Of a DNA stretch of 64,000 nt, positions 10,891 through 22,624 are shown in pieces. The notes beneath the pieces were generated by a model that had not been told where the DNA came from, ran no database searches, and saw only the letters and a program-made list of their open reading frames with translations. The first letter of the stretch is position 1. Each line of letters opens with the position of its first letter. The DNA is taken from assembly GCA_025765615.1 (NCBI GenBank), contig JAIVFJ010000011.1, forward strand, positions 372,001 to 436,000, written 5' to 3'. The translations under genes were made by a program, and so were the position numbers. The DNA comes from Zopfochytrium polystomum (Eukaryota; Chytridiomycota; Chytridiomycetes; Chytridiales; Chytridiaceae).

Positions 10891-11365
10891 ATGTGACCAG
10901 CCATGGCCCACAGTGCATTGCTCTCACCTTATCTTTTGCACGACGCTCCATCCACTGGCTCGATCACACCAAAACCACCATCCTTGCCATTCAAGAAACT
11001 GACTGCTCTGACACAGAGGCCACCCACTCCATTCGTCGTTTTATTTACTTTCCCCGGTCTTTCTCTAATTTGTTTTTTTTTTTTTTGGTTGCATGTTTGT
11101 CTTTTTTCTCCAAAGTATTATTATCCGAGCTGCGAATTCTAAATCGATTTGTCTCCTACCGTTTTTTTTTTTTTTTTTTTTCATTTATGGCTGTTGTTGA
11201 ATCTGTCTTTCTTTTGTTTTTGCACCAAAATATAAGTGACTCGATCCTGACAAGACAAGCCCTTTCCAAAGATGGAGAAAGAAGCACATAAGAGAAGAAA
11301 CAAAAAAAAAAAAGGAGAAAAAGAAAAAAAAGAAAATAAAAAAGAGTGGGGAAAAGCCGAGAGAC

Positions 11366-14300
11366 ATGCCCTCACCTCCCTCCCCTTCGTTGTCGACGGC
11401 GCCTTCTCGCGCTTCCCCTCCTCCTCTTCCTACGCAGCTGGTGCAAACAGACTCTTGGTTCGCTACTGCCACGCCGTCGCCACCACCTCCTCCTCCTTCA
11501 AAGTCGTCGTCCTCTTCCTCCCCCCCATCCCCGTCCCCATCGTCCCCGCCGACGGCAGCCTCATCCATCTCCCCAGCCAATGCCGCCACCACCACCACTG
11601 CTACTGTCTCGCCACCCGGCCTTTCGTACCAGCTCCACCAGCACCACCGGCCGTCAGACGCCTCGTTCCTCGACGCCACCGCCTTCTCGCGGAAGCTGTC
11701 CGTCCCGTCGTCCACCGCCGGCACCTCAACCATCACCGGCGCTGCCTCCCTGGCCGACTCGAAGAGCCCGCTGAACGATGTGGACAGCTCCAGGTGCGTG
11801 GGTGCCACATCCGCGACCGCGGGGACGACGACGCAAAAGAAGCGACGCTCCGTCGTCTCGCGCATGCTGGGGAAGGTGCGGAGGTCCACCGGCGGCGGCG
11901 GCGGTGTCGATAACGAGGACGACGACGACGCCGACGCTGCGGCGCTTCCCGCCGACTCGTCGGAACCGTCCGCGTCCCGAGCTGGCAAACCCGAAAAGAT
12001 CGGGAGGGGCTGCTTCGCCGTGCGGAAGGGGGCTTACGGTGACCTTCCAACCCAGGACGAAATCGACTCCATGTACCCGGGCGACCCTCATCCGCCCGTC
12101 AGCTGGGAGGAACTCAAGGCATTCTACATCTACTCGTTTGCGGTGTGGTTTCCAGCCCCGTGGCTTGGCCTTCTTCCCTTCCACATGTGGGGAGGAGTTT
12201 GTCTTCCTTCTCCTAACCCTCTCCACAAAATAGGTCGAACCCATGGTGGTAGTGGTTTTCACCGCCCTCGCGCCGCTTATTCAGCAGTCGCTCGCTGCAG
12301 CCTACGGCTACGAAGTGAACGACCGGTCGCGCCGGTGCGACTACACTGTCGACGGCTACGCATGTGTCGTGCAGATCGGATCTTTGTGGGTGGACGTGTC
12401 GAGCTTCTCTTTCTACACCACCGCAGTCTCGGTCGCCATGCAGGCGATTCTGTTCATCAGCCTCGGCGCCCTGGCGGACCACGGAGGTGCGTGTGGGGTG
12501 GGTGTGTGTGTCTGGCTGGTTGCCACTCCGTCAGTCAAGAAAGTTCCTGTTTCGGCTGACTAATCTTTGAACTTTGTTTGTTTCCCCCTTGTTCAAAGCC
12601 CTGAGGAAACGATTCATGATTGGATTTATGATACCATGCGTCCTATGTTGCGTTGCCTTTCTTAGCCTTCGACAAGCCTGTGCGTTAATAGTCCTCTCCT
12701 TAAGGCTCGCCAAGACCACTCATCGTTTACTTATTTTTCTGTTTCCACAGCCTACTTTGGTTTGAGTGCAATTCTTGTCATTTTCGCAAACGTGTGCTTT
12801 GGGGTAAGTTTTGTTGTGTTTCATACTTCAGTTTCACGGCGTGTTCGGCTGACGATAGCTGTTGCCCTGCGCCTTTTCCGAACAATGAACAGGCGTCAAT
12901 GGTTTTCTACAACGCCTACAGTGAGTGCGCGACGTCCAATGCTGACTCGAATGCCGACTTTTACTTTCCCCACTCATTTCTTTTTTCTGAAATCTCTATT
13001 CGCCTTTGCAGTTCCGCTGCTCGCTCGAGCGCATAAGTCCGTTCTCAAAGTCACGGACATTCCCACATCCACCGAAGCCGAACGGTACGCCATTGTCGAT
13101 GCATCAACAAACACTCTGTCCACGATGGTCGCAATTTACGGATACATCGGCTCCGTCTCCTGCTTTGCCTTTGTCGGCATCTTTGTGATTGGACTCGGCC
13201 AGCTTCCCGGCTCCACCGGGTTCGGTGTTGGCGGGTACTTCGACGATGCCAATGCTGTCTCCACATACGCAGAATGCTTTGCGGTGGCTCTCGCCGGGTG
13301 CTGGGCGTTTGTTGGCATGTACTGGCCTCTGCGCTTTGTAAGGCCTCGGCCAGGTCCCCAGTTCCCGAAAGGGAAAAGCTATGTGTTTTACAGTTGGATG
13401 AAGTGTAAAGTCTCAATCCTTTTTCCCAATGGTCCCTCGTTTTGTTTTTTTCGTCGCGGAGATTTGCTCACTGACCACTTTTTGCCCACCCGTCCTTCAG
13501 TGGGACAAACGCTCAAGAGAATCCGGAAGCTCCCAAACACGTTCCTACTTCTGCTCTCTTGGTTTATCCTGTCTGATGCCCTCACAACCGTCGCAAGCGT
13601 TACAATTCTGTTCGCTAGGGTACGCACCTGGTCTGTATCTCACGTTACAGGCCCGTGGCTAATTTTTCATTTCGACCTCGCCGAACATCCATTACCTCCC
13701 ACACCTACCTCCACGCGCAATTCTCACCGCAGAACGAGCTTGGTTTTTCTTCGACAGAGCTCATCATCTTAGCGATAGGCGCGCCTATAACGTGCGCAGT
13801 CGGCAACTACTTCTGGCTGTATTTCCAGCGACGGTACCACTGGTCGACAAAGGGCATGCTGCTCCTCGTGCTCACCCTCAACCTGGCGGTGCCAGTCTAC
13901 GGCATGATCGGGCTCATTGATGCAGTGCCGTTTGGTTTGAAGAAGAAGTGGGAGCTCTTTCCGGTGGGGATCTACTACGGAGCGCTACTGGGCGGAATCA
14001 ACAGCTTTTTCCGGGTGCTGTACAGCGAGCTGGTGCCGGAGGGACAAGAGAGTGAGGTTCGAAAAGCGATTTCCACTTCTCCTTTCCAACGATGAAACGT
14101 CATGTGGTGCTGGCGCTTACGATAACGACCATGTTGTTTTCTTCAGTTTTTCGCTCTTTACTCTATTACGGACAAAGGAAGCTCGTGGTTCGGTCCATTG
14201 GTCGTCGGTGGGTGTCGTAGTCTTGCCTGAAATCTTTCAAATTGGATCCGCAAGTCGGCTTATTTCCAACATTATTCATGTATTTCGCGCAACTTAGGCG

Positions 14301-14566
14301 CAATCACGAGTGCGACACACAGAATATCGAATGCGTGGATTTTCCTCATTTTCATGCTGGGCATACCCGTGATATTGATTCAGTGAGTGCTGACGACCTG
14401 GTCCCTGCAATGATCTGAACCTTGCTTTCCGTCCGACTGCGCGCACAGCTACGTTGATGTCCACAAAGGGAAGAAGGAGGTCGAGGCCGTTTCTACCTTG
14501 GCCACTAAGCACAGGAAAGGCGAGGAGGACATTGTCATGGACGCCGCGGGCGCCGCCTCGGCGTGA
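11366..14566 (+). CDS. ATG22: Atg22-like vacuolar amino-acid effluxer (MFS)
   Basis: In yeast Atg22 exports amino acids from the vacuole after autophagic breakdown. Recognition rests on ordered family motifs across about ten exons: SWEELKAFYIYSF before the first helix, VWVD-type ASFSFYT segment (LWVDVSSFSFYT), ALADHG, ILVIFANVCFG, the RPGPQFP linker, FILSDALTT, and LYSITDKGSSWFGPL, all hydrophobic and in the right order. Introns I could fix include 12143-12233, 12680-12750, 12804-12892, 12921-13011, 13405-13500 and 13620-13732, all GT-AG and phase-consistent. The last exon ends at TGA 14564-14566. Unusual here is a roughly 250-residue Ser/Pro/Thr-rich N-terminal extension with an acidic Asp run and a basic KKRRS patch, much longer than the usual cytosolic leader. 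The start at 11366 is the first ATG of that leader; the true start could lie further in. Confidence 0.9.
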
Positions 14567-14735
14567 ACACTTTTAAAAACTCTCGCACTCACGCGCCCTG
14601 ACAATGAGAGAATCCCATTCACCCGTCCCGTTTTCGTCCGCGTCCTCAACCCCCCTTTTTTCCTTGAGACTTCTTTCTTCGATTCTTCCACACTCTGTAA
14701 CTCACACGTCGCACCTCTCGAATTCACCCCTTTCA

Positions 14736-14740
14736 TGGTT

Positions 14741-14778
<38 letters not shown>
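14736..14778. repeat. poly-T tract
   Basis: A run of about 38 T lies between ATG22 and the next open frame. It may mark the 3' UTR or a pyrimidine-rich promoter. Confidence 0.8.
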
Positions 14779-14897
14779 CGTTTCTCTCTTTCCCGTCTCT
14801 CTTGCTGACAAAAAAAAACAAGAAAAGGTCATCTTTGTGATGTCGTCGAAAGACAGTTTTCCGAGGTTTTTTCGTCTCTCTTTCTATTCCTCGCTCC

Positions 14898-15051
14898 ATG
14901 GCAAGCGAGGTGCGCGCTGCCGCTGCCGCCGCCACCTCCACCCTCTCGTCTTCTTCCTCCTCTTCAGCGGGGACGCAAGATGGTGGGCCAGGCTCCTCAC
15001 CCCCGGACCCAGCGCCTGCACTATCGGCATCATCGCCGGCTCCACCACCGC

Positions 15052-15082
<31 letters not shown>

Positions 15083-15567
15083 ACCACCACCACCACCACC
15101 ACCCGCACCATCAATAGCAACCACATCCTCCGCTGCCGCCACCGCCAGCGATCTGGTGCCGCCACCACCACAGACCTCATCCAGAACGGACACGGCGAAT
15201 ATCCCGCCACCGTCCTTCTCCCCCGTCACCCGCGCCGCCAGCACCACGACCACCGACGAAGACGGCAACAGCAACGGCAATGACATCGGCAACGGCAACC
15301 ATAACGACGGCCGAGCGAAGCCGTCAGCCGCGCGCCGCCCGAGGACAACAACAACGCCCAACGACCTTTGCAACGGCAACAAACTGGCCTCATCGATGCT
15401 GCTCGCCGAGGCGGCGGCGGCAGATGCCCATCGTGGTTACCGTACGCCGCTCTTGACAACGACGGCGGAGGACGCGGTGCAGTTCTCGTCGCTGTCATCG
15501 GCGGCGTCGGCGTCGGCGAGCTCCTCGTCAACGACGACCGCGGTCCAAGACTCGACCGCTACATCTG
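14898..15567 (+). CDS. low-complexity exon (poly-Gln/Pro/Ser), possible 5' exon of the next gene
   Basis: The ATG at 14898 opens a Ser/Ala/Pro/Gln-rich frame, with a Gln run and Pro run near 15055-15100, and ends at a good donor (GTAAGC at 15568). A phase-compatible acceptor lies at 15980-15981 and continues VDLVIKALTSSAARIDLDSA. From there the frame must change again to reach the membrane protein starting at 16153, possibly by a donor at 16041. I cannot prove the link. It may be a separate Ser-rich gene, or the N-terminus of the downstream protein. Confidence 0.4.
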
Positions 15568-16152
15568 GTAAGCCCACCCTTCACCCAACCGCCCCCATTT
15601 CCTTCCTTTCAGGCCCAAAATCAAACTCAACGTTGACGAGACGAGGCCAAAGGGCGGGGTCGAGTCAGGCACAGCAGCCAGCCTTTGGTTGCTGCTCCGC
15701 CCTGCCCTGCGGGGAGTGTTGGCTGTTCGCCCGGCTGCGGTCCGTCTGTCCGTTCCAGTCTCCTCCCGCTCTCTCTGTCTGTCTGTCTCTCCCCCTCCCT
15801 CCTTGAACTGCTCCTCTGTCTCTGCGCCTGTGCGCGTGGCAAATTCCCGTATTTGGCAAAAATCGTGATGGTTTATCGAATCTTCCTTCCGACATCCAAT
15901 GCTCCTCCCGCAAAAAAAAACACAAAAAAACAAAAAAAACAAACAAAAAAAAAAAAAACACCGAAAAACCAAACATTCCAGTTGATCTTGTCATCAAGGC
16001 GCTGACTTCCTCTGCGGCTCGAATTGACTTGGATTCGGCAGTAGCACGATCCCCTCTGCAACCCCGCGCTTCTCCCACGCCTTTATTCACCACCACCGTC
16101 ACCCCACCTACCCCACGAGCGCTCTCAGCGCTGCTGCTTCCGAACCTGGAGG

Positions 16153-18295
16153 ATGGCCAAAGCTGCTGCTGCTGCTGCTGCTGCTGCTTCGTCGTGGTCG
16201 TCGGCGTCGGCGTCCGCGCAGCGCGGCGCGACGCCCAACACCGCCTCAGGAGCAGCACCGAACAACGAAGATGCAAGGTCCGTGCTCTCCATTCCAGTGT
16301 CGGAGCCCCCAGTGTACTTTGACAGCGACAAGTACGCGCAAAACGTGTACACAACGGTCCTGTGGAAGCTGCGCAGGACGTACGGCTTCCCTGTTCTGTA
16401 CGTCGTGCCTTTTGTGGCGCTGCTGCTGGTGAGTGATCCGATGAAGTTCCTCTTGTGCCTTTTGCAGAACGTCGTCAACGTCGAATCACCAGGTCTTTAA
16501 TACCACTCGTGGTGATGGTGGAAACCTCCGATACGGGATCTACGGCCTCGCTGTCGCTGTGGTGCTTATAACGCCGTTGGGCTTGGTGAGCGACGGAAAA
16601 ATTCTCGACCCCACAGTTGAGGGCCAGGGCTGACTTCCTGTATAGTACGTTGTGTACAGATCAAGGGTGCGTCGGCTCCAAGCTGCGCTTCAAATGGGTC
16701 TTCTCGCCGACACCCCAGTTGATCAGGTCAATGCTATTGTCATGTACGAGGCCCCTCTCCCCAACGCTCCACTCTATGATGCAAACGCCATCCGTTACGA
16801 CGAGCCACTTCCTCTGTATAACACTCGACCTCCGAGCATCCAAGAAAGACCCCGTGAAGTGGCTCCGCGCCCATCGTCACCTTCGCTGCGTGAGCGCTTT
16901 GCGAATTTGGTCCGCATCGGCAGCAACACCTCCATGTCAACCCAGCAGCGCCAACACCTTCCGCGAACTCGGTCGGGCCTTTCGCTCTCTTCTGCGTCAT
17001 CGTCCCCGCAGCAACAGGCAGGCTCCGTGGCTGGCCCGCACGATGTTTCACCTACGCCCGACCCGCAAAACCTCAACGTGGCACAGCGTCTTCTCGCGCC
17101 ATCGCTTCGAGTCGGACGTTCAAGATCCAACTCTGTGGCGTCGTCCGAGTTGGTCGATGAGCCGGGCAGCCTTTCCCTCACAGAGCTACCGCGAGTAGGC
17201 CCAAGCCTGCGAGATACCCCGGACCTCATCGATGTCCCGATGTCGTCGTCCTTGCCCGTTCGCCCTGGCCCTTCTTTGAGCAATTTGAGGGAAATAACGG
17301 GATCTGTTAACCCGTCAGCTTCTTTCTCCTCTTCGTCTTCTTCCTCATCCATGATTGGCTCCCAGTTGGCGCACGAGGCGGAAGCTGGGGACATTGTTTT
17401 GGAGGTTCCATCGACAGCCGTTACTGCCTCGCCAACTGTCCCTCGCCCTCGGGGTCGCCTCTGGTTCAGACCGGCGAACGCCACCCCTGTTCTTAGCAAC
17501 ACTAGCAGCGATTTTCCAACCGCCAATTCGATGTCTTTGGCGCCTAATCGGCCACGCGAGGCTCCTCGTGCGCGTTCAGATGTGCTGAACGACCCCACCC
17601 GAAATGCTGTCGTTGTCGAAGTTCCGACATCCAACTTCATTGACAAACTCATTCAGCGGAACAGAGGACCTGTAGTCCTTTCTGAAACAAAGCTCACCGA
17701 CCGTCAGTACGAGGCCGTTGCGAGGGCAGAGCGGCGGGCCGCTCAGTTGAACGCCGCCATGATTGAACGAGCCATCCAGTTGCGAAACCGCATGCGGGAG
17801 GGGCAGACCGCCGAGGGCACCAGTTCTGCACAAGCCGAAGGCGGAACTGATATTTCCGACGCTGTAGTTGAAACGACTCCTGCTTACGGGCCCTCCTTCT
17901 CTTCGTCGTCCTCGTCATCTGCAGCCTGGGCGTCTTCATCTTCGCCCTCGTCGTCCATCTCTGTTACACCTATACCTCCAATCCAAAATGACGACCTGCA
18001 GCTGAACCTCCCCAGTCGCCCTGTGGTCGTCGCTGGAACTCCAACCCCGTCCTCTTCGTCTCTCACCACCGCTGTCGCACCCTCCCAGCAGCCGCAGCAA
18101 ACGGACTCGCCAACATCGGCAGGCCCTGCCTCGGCATCGTCCTCAGGTGGGGCATCTGACGTTGCCGTCTCCACCCCAACGACACTCGCCAGCAATTTAA
18201 CGGGACCCGCAAACACGACCAGCAGCGCGAACGGGAAAGCGCCATGGGATGGCAGCCGAGAGTTGAACGGACTTCGAGTAGCCGTCGAAGAATGA
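16153..18295 (+). CDS. two-helix membrane protein with long Ser-rich tail
   Basis: The ATG at 16153 starts a poly-Ala leader. An exon then ends in a hydrophobic helix (FPVLYVVPFVALLL), followed by a short exon with an NTT glycosylation-type site and a second helix (YGIYGLAVAVVLITPLGL). A long exon from about 16646 (VVYRSRVRRL) continues to TGA at 18293-18295. The helices flank a loop of about 30 residues. The roughly 530-residue tail is Ser/Pro/Thr-rich, with repeated PLPxY-like motifs near its start (APLYD, LPLYN) that could be tyrosine or WW-type docking sites (inference). No family is recognised. The exons need GT-AG introns at about 16431-16467 and 16586-16645, both with phase-consistent borders. 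The start may be further upstream. Confidence 0.6.
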
Positions 18296-19566
18296 TTTCT
18301 CTCGCGGAAAGACGCGCCAGACGCTCCAATTTATTCCCCACCAAAGCAAGCTGGCCGCTGAATGCGGCTTTTTCCGATGTGACCGCCTTCCTGCGCCTTT
18401 CTCTCGGAGATCGGTACCGGGCGCCCGGATGGCTTGAACTTTCCCTCTTTTCTTTTGCTTTTTCCCCCGCTTGATTGAGTCGCCCCGTTAATGAATCATT
18501 AGATGTGCGGAGGGTGAGGGGGGGAGGTAACCCGAGCAGTAAGCCTTGTTGGACTTCCGGCAATTCGTGCACTTAATCGCGTCCTGCCTTTATGGTATAA
18601 CAAACGTCATGTACTCCAAATCGCGCAACTCCGAGGACCCTACCCTCCCACTCACACCTCAAAAAATTCAAGCTTCTTCTTCAGTTGCAAAAGTGTGCAG
18701 ATGTTGCTAGTTTTTTTTTTGTGTTTCCCTCTGATTCCGTTCCCTTTCTTGCTCCTCTTTTCCTTGATTTTTTTCTTCTTCCCTACCCCGCCCTGCTCGC
18801 CCCCTCTTTCTGCTTGTGTTCGCCGCGTCGTCCATTTATAACAGTCTGCCCATCTCCAATCCGCTGTCTGCGCACGTGCTTTTTTTTTTTTACCTTGTCG
18901 CAAACTGTGAGCCTCCGTTCAACCCCCCCTCCCTCAGTGCCTAGCCCCCGCCCATTTTTCGGATCGCAAATTTGCACCCTTCAACTCGAACATACTATAG
19001 CGCCTTCGCCCTGGAACAAGGACTGCCTAGCAGCGGGCATTTTGCCTTTCGCTTATGTTTTTTTCAACTCCCCCCACCCTAACTCCTCTACATAAACCCC
19101 GTTTCTCCAAAACCAAAAACTAACCTCATCATCTTTGCCTGAGTTGCATTACCCCTGCCCCGCCCTTCCTCCGCCCCCAACCCCGCTTACCCGCGCCATC
19201 GAGGGCCTTGGGTGTGTGCCAGCCAGCCCAGCCTATTTGCTCTCTGTTAGTTTTCCTCATTTTTTTTTTCTTTTTTTTTTTGGTTCATTTTTCATATTTG
19301 CGCGAACCAAAGCCCATACTTCTTTTTTCCCCGCGGGTGGAGGGGGGTCGGAGGGTCTGAAAACGGACGGAGTTTGTTGCTTTGCCTCATGCTGGTAGCG
19401 CTCTTTTTTTTTGGTTAAGTTGGTTGTTGGGATGCGCTCTGTTGTGCGCTCGCGTTGCCTCTGACCGCCGATAAGAAAAAAAAGTAAAGAAAGAGGAAGC
19501 AGAAACGAGCGAGGTGAGACAGGAGGGAGAGAGAGAGAGAGAGAGAGAGAGCGTGTGTGTGTGTGT

Positions 19567-19597
<31 letters not shown>

Positions 19598-20302
19598 GTG
19601 AGAAAAAAAGCCAACTTTGTGTGTGTGTGTGTGTGGGTGGGTGTGTGAGAAAAAAAGCCAACTTTTTTTGCCCGCAAAAACACGAAGACAAAGAGACAAC
19701 GAAGAAACCAAACTAGGAATGACAGGAAGACACAACAGACACTGGATTGAAAACTGCGTCGAACGAACCCTTCTTCCACAATCGTTTCCGCGCAAAGCAA
19801 ACTCGCGAAAGAAAGGTTGAATAATTATCGAATTTGTTTGATGCTTCGCTCACATACTCCGGATGTTTTTTCGGGGTGGGGGCCAGCGTCACGGTGACGC
19901 AATAGAGTGTCCCCCATCCCAGCTGGAATGTCATATTCTCCCAACGACTGAATCTTTCGGTTTCAAGCGGAGCAGCACAACGGACTTTTTCCCTCCGTGC
20001 TTTCCAATTTATTTATTTTTTTTTCTTTGTCAAAACAGCCTGGCACCGTCTTCATCAGCTTGGTAAAAAGTTAAAATTCACGAGCTCAAACGCATCACCC
20101 TTTTCTCCTTTCGCAATGGAACCTTCTTTTGTTTGCGTGTGTGAGATTCTTGGGCGCCTCAATCAAATCTTCTCTTCCTTTCTCACTGTGTCGCTCGCTT
20201 GTCGCACTCGCTCTGCATTTCTCCCGTCAAGTGCTCGTGCAAGTGCCATGAAATGGGCCAAAGATAGGAAAAAAGGAAAGAAAAAAGAAGAAAAAATAAT
20301 AA
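18296..20302. other. long intergenic region with simple repeats
   Basis: It holds T-rich stretches (18710, 19260) and a GA tract (19523-19552) followed by GT repeats. A tandem pair of a short unit (GT repeat plus AGAAAAAAAGCCAACTTT) sits at about 19571-19665. No gene is supported. Confidence 0.6.
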
Positions 20303-20305
20303 TAA

Positions 20306-20334
20306 GAGGTCGTTTCAAGTGGAAAAGGCGCAAA
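20306..20334 (+). repeat. left terminal inverted repeat of Harbinger
   Basis: Begins GAGGTCGTTTCAAG, with TAA immediately outside (20303-20305). Confidence 0.9.
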
Positions 20335-20412
20335 ATGATTTTGAGCAAACTGGGAAATTGTTGTTCCAAGCTGGTCAGTGCTGTTTTGCACCTTTTTCAT
20401 TTAGGAAACGCC

Positions 20413-21506
20413 ATGTCAGTCAACCCAGAAGCCGCGCCGCCCTCAGTGACCCCAATCCTCCTAGCACCAACAAGGAACGCTACCACTCATCCAGCCAAGA
20501 CCCCGAAAAAGGGAGCCGAAATCGGAACCTTGGACGCTCCACCAAAGAAAAAGAGGGGACGACCACCGAAAAAGTCTGCAGAGGAGGTCCCAAAAGGAGG
20601 CTTCGACGAGGCAGACTGGGATGATGACAAGGTGGAAATTCTTCTCAAAAGTCGCCTCGAAACTCATCGCGATGGGTTCCTGGACTCCACCGACAAGAAT
20701 GGGATAATCGCGACGTGGAATAAGGTGATCTTGGAGTTTAATGCTCAGAGCGGTGTTCTTTATTCAGAGTCTCAGGTATGACGCAGTCAGATATTAATTA
20801 CCATATAACTGAGTTTGCACGATGACAGATCAAAGGAAAGTTTAGCGCCTTGAAGAAGCAATATGGTTCTTTGAGTGCGTCTTTCCTTGAAACAGGCAAC
20901 AAGAAGAGGCTTCATCCGCGGTCATATTGGAACACCATGGTACACTACTTCGGTGGACGGAAGGGGCTTTCGGGTGAATCATTTGGAACTCCTGGCACCC
21001 GCTTTGGCGTGGCAGATCCCAGTACTCATGCCGCAGAGCTGGACGATCAAATCTTTGCCCATCTCGAGCTTGAGGATGCCAACACGGTGGATGAGGCTGA
21101 CACAGTCTCTGGCGAGACTGAAGATGACCCTGATAGCAGTTCATCCAAGCGTCCACGGACAGGGCCTGCACCCACTCCCAGTTTGAGCTCATCGTCGAGT
21201 TCCACTTCAGCTGGCTCATCGCACTGTGTTCCCCCAACTCGCAAGCAAGAAAAGCAAGACCTGCCATCAGCGTTGAGTACCATTGGCAAAGGTATTCAGA
21301 ACGGGATGGAGTATCTGGGTGATGCGATTCGAGGGGCTGCGTTGAGTGGAGATGGTGGGATCACGAAAGCTGGGCTTACTGAAGCCATGAAGGAGCTGGC
21401 TGATCGGCAAGATAAAGCATTGGCAGATCTGGCGACAAGGCAGGACCAGTCGCTAGATCGCCTTGGACAGGTGTTCCTTCAAGCTGTGCGAGAGTTGAAA
21501 CAGTAA
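20413..21506 (+). CDS. Harbinger-associated Myb/SANT (trihelix)-like DNA-binding protein
   Basis: Two exons (20413-20775 and 20829-21506) are joined by a 53-bp GT-AG intron, giving about 346 residues. The N-terminal part has an AT-hook-like core (KKKRGRPPKK) followed by a helix-rich block typical of the Myb/SANT-like partner protein (DDKVEILL, IIATWNKVILEF, IKGKFSALKKQY). Then come an acidic/Ser linker with a basic SSKRPRT patch and a C-terminal amphipathic helix (MKELADRQDKALADL). In related elements this protein escorts the transposase to the nucleus and binds the element ends. It appears intact. It ends 10 bases from the convergent transposase stop, as expected for a compact two-gene transposon. 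Confidence 0.8.
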
Positions 21507-22271
21507 TAAAGCAGTTTATTGTATCGGGGCCAAATATGATTTTATGGCGTCCCTCTTTCGAACAGCAGCATCACCAACAACAACCTCCTCTTCCCGCACT
21601 TGCTCGTCCTCATTGTCCGTGTTTGCATCATCAACAAAAGATACGATTGGGGCTTCGTCTTCGAGATCAATAAGGACGTTATGCAACTGGAAGCACACTT
21701 TCATCAGTCTGGCCATCAACTCCACAGCAGAAATCTCCACTTTAGCGTGATCAAGACGACAGTGCTGATTCAACGGCCGCTGAAAGATTCGGAAACGCCC
21801 CTTAAGGATCCCAATGGTGCCCTCAACAGTAATCCGTGTTCGAGAATGCAAGTAGTTATAGCAACGTCTGTCTCGCGGCATGGAATCCTCAATTGGGTAC
21901 GGGGTCATAACGTGGTGCATCAATGCATAGCCAGCATCAGCTACGATGTGCCCATTACGAGGAAGGAGGTTGTGGATTGTTTTACCAAACTTCGAGTTGT
22001 TAAAGATCTGCTTGTCGTTTGCTGATCCAGCTCTGATGTCATAGTCGCGTATGCGCTTGTGATGGTCCACCACAAGCTGAACATTGAAGGCGGGATACCC
22101 TTTCCAACAGTACCACCCTTCAAAATCCTGCGTTGGTGCAATTACTAGACAACAGCGGGAACTGGCAAACAAAAACCAGTTGTACTCAACTTACATGGGG
22201 GCGTTCGATTTCGAACAGCGACCCGTCTATTGCAAGATAGGTGTTTGGGAAGCCGCAGATCGCTTCGAAGC

Positions 22272-22624
22272 TGTCAGGAACAGGGCAGGACAGGACAAGG
22301 CAGACAAGGAACTGAGAGGAGTGATGATTGTATTGGAAACAATAATTCACTTGAGGGATGGGACAGGTCCCCCATCCCCCTTTTATACCTTTTGAGAGTG
22401 TTCCTTGTCAAGACTCCAAGAAAGTTCCAGAAAGAGCAATTAGTAATACAATGATACCAATGATACCAATGACAACAAGACAAGTCAGGAAAGCAAAGAA
22501 GGTTCCAGAAGGTTCCACAAGGTTCCATGAAGGAATGTTCTAGAAGGTTCCAGAAGGTTCCAGAAGGTTCCATGAAGGAATGTTCTAGAAGGTTCCAGAG
22601 GTTTCCAGAGGGTGATTCATAACA
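22272..22624 (-). repeat. 3' LTR of the minus-strand Ty3 element
   Basis: 353 bp. Its U3 has one more copy of a roughly 45-bp GAA/TTC-rich unit than the 308-bp LTRs. A polypurine tract on the minus strand (AAAAGGGGGAGA) lies just inside. Confidence 0.95.

Noticed and set aside
13338..13404. A GTAAGG at 13338 as an ATG22 intron donor
   Set aside because: The following RPGPQFPKG segment is a conserved Atg22 linker, so the exon must continue to 13404.
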